Below, piece after piece: positions 61,801 to 64,000 of a DNA stretch of 64,000 bases. The stretch is taken from assembly GCA_916049765.1 (NCBI GenBank), contig CAJZIX010000002.1, positions 1-64,000 on the forward strand, written 5' to 3'. The translations under genes were made by a program, and so were the position numbers. This DNA is from an uncultured bacterium (GTDB taxonomy: Bacteria; Patescibacteriota; Gracilibacteria; Absconditabacterales; Absconditicoccaceae). Every line of letters starts with the position of its first letter. The first letter of the stretch is position 1. Below the pieces are notes generated by a model. The model worked only from the letters and a program-made list of their open reading frames with translations. It was not told the origin of the DNA and ran no database searches.

Positions 61801-62388
61801 CTTACAGATGAGGCTGTAGAAACTACAACACAAACTTTAAAAAACAACCCAATCTTTAATGATTTGGGAGAACAAAAGAAGCTTTTATATATGGAATTGG
61901 AGAGGTTAGATCAACTTCCTACTAAGACATCAGTTGATCAGGCTCGTCTTACTAAACTGGAACAGCAACTAACTGAACTTGAAAATTTTGAAAAACAGCT
62001 TTTGCAGTGATGAGAAAAAACGGTCAATGAAAGTTCAGAACTTTTGACACTTTTGAAAAAATGAAAAAATCTGAATACTGCTATTGAACAGCTTAATCTT
62101 CTTAAGAAACTTGAAGGAGAAAAATTTATGAGTAACATTATTGATCCAAAGACCTGAAAGGGATTTGAGAGTTCTCTTGATGATGTAATCAAATCGCTTG
62201 ATGAGGCTGCAATTCGTTCACTCAAGGGAAATAAAGTTTCTGGTGTGGGTGATGATGCTCTTGAGGCTCTTGCTAAAACATTTGCTGATATTAAGATTGC
62301 GAAAAATACGAAGAATCTCTTTGTTAATGCTGATGATATTCTAAAAGGGGTTAAAATGATGGTTAAAATCTTTGCTAAGATGCCGTAA
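58900..62388 (+). CDS. Very large membrane protein of unknown function
   Basis: 1162 residues. About 1-85 is a coiled coil (EKLQQENQAIKAELDALKAI). Hydrophobic segments: about 147-168 (ALRTAGFLATGVGAVALAYK), about 205-228 (LKWLGIGAGVGGVGYYIGKW) and about 665-690 (GWLQATLPLTLGGLVISQIG). Long charged helical stretches fill the rest. No known domain, no signal peptide, no repeats by eye. Many UGA glycines. Followed after 18 bases by a second protein of similar character, so they form one unit. I cannot assign a role; envelope-spanning or cell-cell contact protein is a guess. Confidence 0.8.
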
Positions 62389-62406
62389 TATTTATTTTAT
62401 TTGTAG

Positions 62407-64000
62407 ATGATAATGGGAGAAATAGGTCAGTTGAAATCTGAGATATCAGACCAATATCTCGAGAATTTTAAACAAGAACTGGGGTGGATAAAATCTTTAG
62501 CACTTTTGCCGATAGAAAAAAAAGTAAAGAAAATCCTGACTTGAGAATTTCAGCTCCCTGAAACTTTTGATGAGGTTAAAGAATTTGGTTCGTGGAAAGA
62601 AATTATCAACTTTGTTTCTCCTGCCTTAGCTAATCAGATTTTTGATTTTATGAAAGAAAAAAGATTAAAGATAGAGGAAAGAAAAACTGAAGAAGAACTT
62701 CGTAATCTAAAGGCAGAAATTTTATGAAATAAAAAAGAAAAACCTAACTCTAATCAACAGGAAGATGCTCAGAATAACCAAACGGACTCTTATCAAAAAA
62801 ATACCGAAAAAGTAGTAGTTTCAGATTCGGAGTCGCAAACATCACCTTCCGATCAAATAGAGGATTCTCAGAATGTTTCTCAAATTGAGGAAGATTCATC
62901 CGATCAGGCAGAGAAGACTGATTCTTCAAGGATTAATTCAGTTTCTGCAGGAGTAACTACCAGTGTTGCCTGAGTTTCTGCTACCAAAATTTTGGCAAAT
63001 AAGCTCAATGCAAGAGAATTGTCTCATATGGCAGAAAAATTTGATGCTAAGCAAGCAAAAGAAATTCTTAATAATGCTATTGAGGCCTTAGAGAAACAAA
63101 AAGTGGCGAATAATAGCCGTTTAAGTACAAAACAAATTAAGACTGTAGATAAACATATTGAAAAATTGAAAAACTGAATGGCGAGTGCAGATGATGACGT
63201 TATTAAACTTCTAAAAGAGTGGCAGAAACTTGATACTAAATTGCCAAAAAAACTTTTGGTAGAATGCGGGCTTACTGTCTCTCAGCTTACAAAAATAGAT
63301 AAATTGGCCCCTCAGTTAGTTGGAAAAGATTCTCAGGTTATTAAGTCAGTTTTAGATCAAAATGGTTTATCAAAAGTAAGTGATGATCTTATTTCTGCTT
63401 TATCAAAGGCATCAACTGAGGCAGAGCTTAAGAGTATGACCATGATCTTAAAACATTGAACAAAAATAAATAGATTTGTTCAGGCTTTTACTGGTGCAAT
63501 GTTGATTGATGTAGCCTGTTTATGATTGGATGTTTGGATGTATCTTGAAACTCAAAAAGAGGCTGATTTAATCGAAAAAGTAAACGAAGTTAGGGCGCAA
63601 AATAAGAAAAATCAGGCAAATACACAACTTTGGATTGGTATTAGTTCGGTAGCAGTGGAAGCAGCAATTATCATTACTGCCATGAGCGGAGGGACAGCTG
63701 TAGGAGGTCCCTTTGGAACGGTCGCAGGATTGGTTGTTGGAGGAGCTTCCGCAGCGGCAAGTATAGGGGTAGATACTCTCTATTTTGATGTAAAAGATTT
63801 TTATATGCAAAATAAAGAAGATTTTGTTAGGCAGAAGCATGCTCAGCTTGTTCAAGCGATTCTTCAAGGACTTCACAATCAAAAAATAGGAAATTCAAGT
63901 CTAAATGAAATAATAGGCTCCCCAGAACCATCACAAAAAGTAGAAAGTTTGAATGATGCTTGTTGGTCAATGCTTTTTCTTGATGAACTACAAAATGGAG
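62407..64000 (+). CDS. Large membrane protein, runs off the window
   Basis: Open to the end of the window (531 residues visible, 3' end missing). About 1-100 helical; about 120-190 low-complexity Asn/Gln/Ser/Asp linker; a hydrophobic patch at about 180-195 (VSAGVTTSVAGVSATKILAN); helical about 200-355; then FVQAFTGAMLIDVACLGLDV and a Gly/Ala-rich membrane segment (VAVEAAIIITAMSGGTAVGG...VAGLVVGGASAAASIGVD). Partner of the preceding gene by position and style. Unknown. Confidence 0.75.

Larger units (their letters stand above)
1833..62641. repeat. Dispersed AARTCTGA motif, about 68 copies
   Basis: By-eye count of AAATCTGA or AAGTCTGA on either strand gives about 68 copies, most within A-rich then T-rich context (AAAAATCTGATTTTT). 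Plus-orientation examples: 1833, 7272, 9079, 13493, 19450, 33221, 38999, 44081, 51345, 54969, 61095. Minus examples: 3597, 8947, 25062, 29825, 36035, 44556, 52503, 58828. See the first finding. Confidence 0.8.

Noticed and set aside
148..64000. Dozens of in-frame UGA codons taken as nonsense mutations or mass pseudogenisation
   Set aside because: They fall on conserved glycines in many families, so they are glycine codons of code 25.
1..64000. CRISPR array, rRNA operon or prophage
   Set aside because: No regularly spaced repeats, no rRNA-like sequence and no phage structural genes were seen.

Overview
The window reads as a stretch of a Candidate Phyla Radiation bacterium that uses genetic code 25 (UGA = glycine), i.e. 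Absconditabacteria (SR1) or Gracilibacteria; I cannot separate the two. Under the standard code most genes fall apart into pieces. When UGA is read as Gly they join into full-length proteins, and the UGA codons land on glycines that are known to be conserved: the P-loop of a CooC-like ATPase, the TrmD knot, the glycine-rich loop of a kinase, the RNase J core and ABC-F signature regions. The DNA is AT-rich (about one third G+C), intergenic gaps are short, and start codons are not preceded by clear Shine-Dalgarno sequences. All gene coordinates below assume code 25.

Layout. 1-5.3 kb: two secreted surface proteins (one with a tail resembling a type IX sorting domain, one with SLH repeats), a frameshifted kinase-like gene and a small gene. 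5.3-13.5 kb: tgt, a small membrane gene, an AMMECR1-like gene, an XRE/membrane-protein pair with a paired-palindrome operator, sufS, a Cys-rich exported protein, rluA-type pseudouridine synthase, and the frr-yidC group. 13.5-24.4 kb: an operon of three unknown exported proteins, a DUF1015 gene and a 1555-residue surface protein. 24.4-31.7 kb: mtnN, an NlpC/P60 hydrolase, a flavin reductase, a PLP-enzyme/rhodanese fusion next to a CooC-like ATPase, nrdR and a DnaQ-like exonuclease. 31.7-42.6 kb: ybaB, mscL, a solute-binding-like lipoprotein or anchored protein, a pilin-like protein, a zinc-ribbon membrane protein, rel/spoT, trmD, yraN, a DUF333/I78-like lipoprotein and an ABC-F ATPase. 42.6-50.3 kb: SLH protein, rnhB-tsaD, rpsP, rpmG, tRNA genes and hisS. 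50.3-64 kb: Cys-rich exported protein, TrbC/VirB2-like small membrane proteins, tRNA-His with a GIY-YIG insertion, tsaC, tRNA-Leu, yqeY, an O-methyltransferase, RNase J, and two very large unknown membrane proteins, the last running off the window.

Function. The housekeeping part serves tRNA modification (Tgt, TrmD, TsaC, TsaD, RluA), translation (RRF, S16, L33, HisRS, tRNAs), RNA turnover (RNase J) and membrane insertion (YidC). The accessory part is dominated by exported, Cys-containing, SLH- or pilin-like surface proteins, as expected of a host-attached CPR cell with little metabolism.

The most notable signals are (i) a short motif AARTCTGA, usually A-rich before and T-rich after, present about once per kilobase in all reading frames, on both strands, between genes and in terminator stems or loops, resembling a DNA-uptake sequence; (ii) a GIY-YIG gene sitting between an intact tRNA-His and a broken tRNA-His copy in which an 18-base palindrome replaces part of the anticodon arm, with the same palindrome in a second broken tRNA copy 5 kb away; and (iii) two small genes whose only stop before a strong terminator is UGA.
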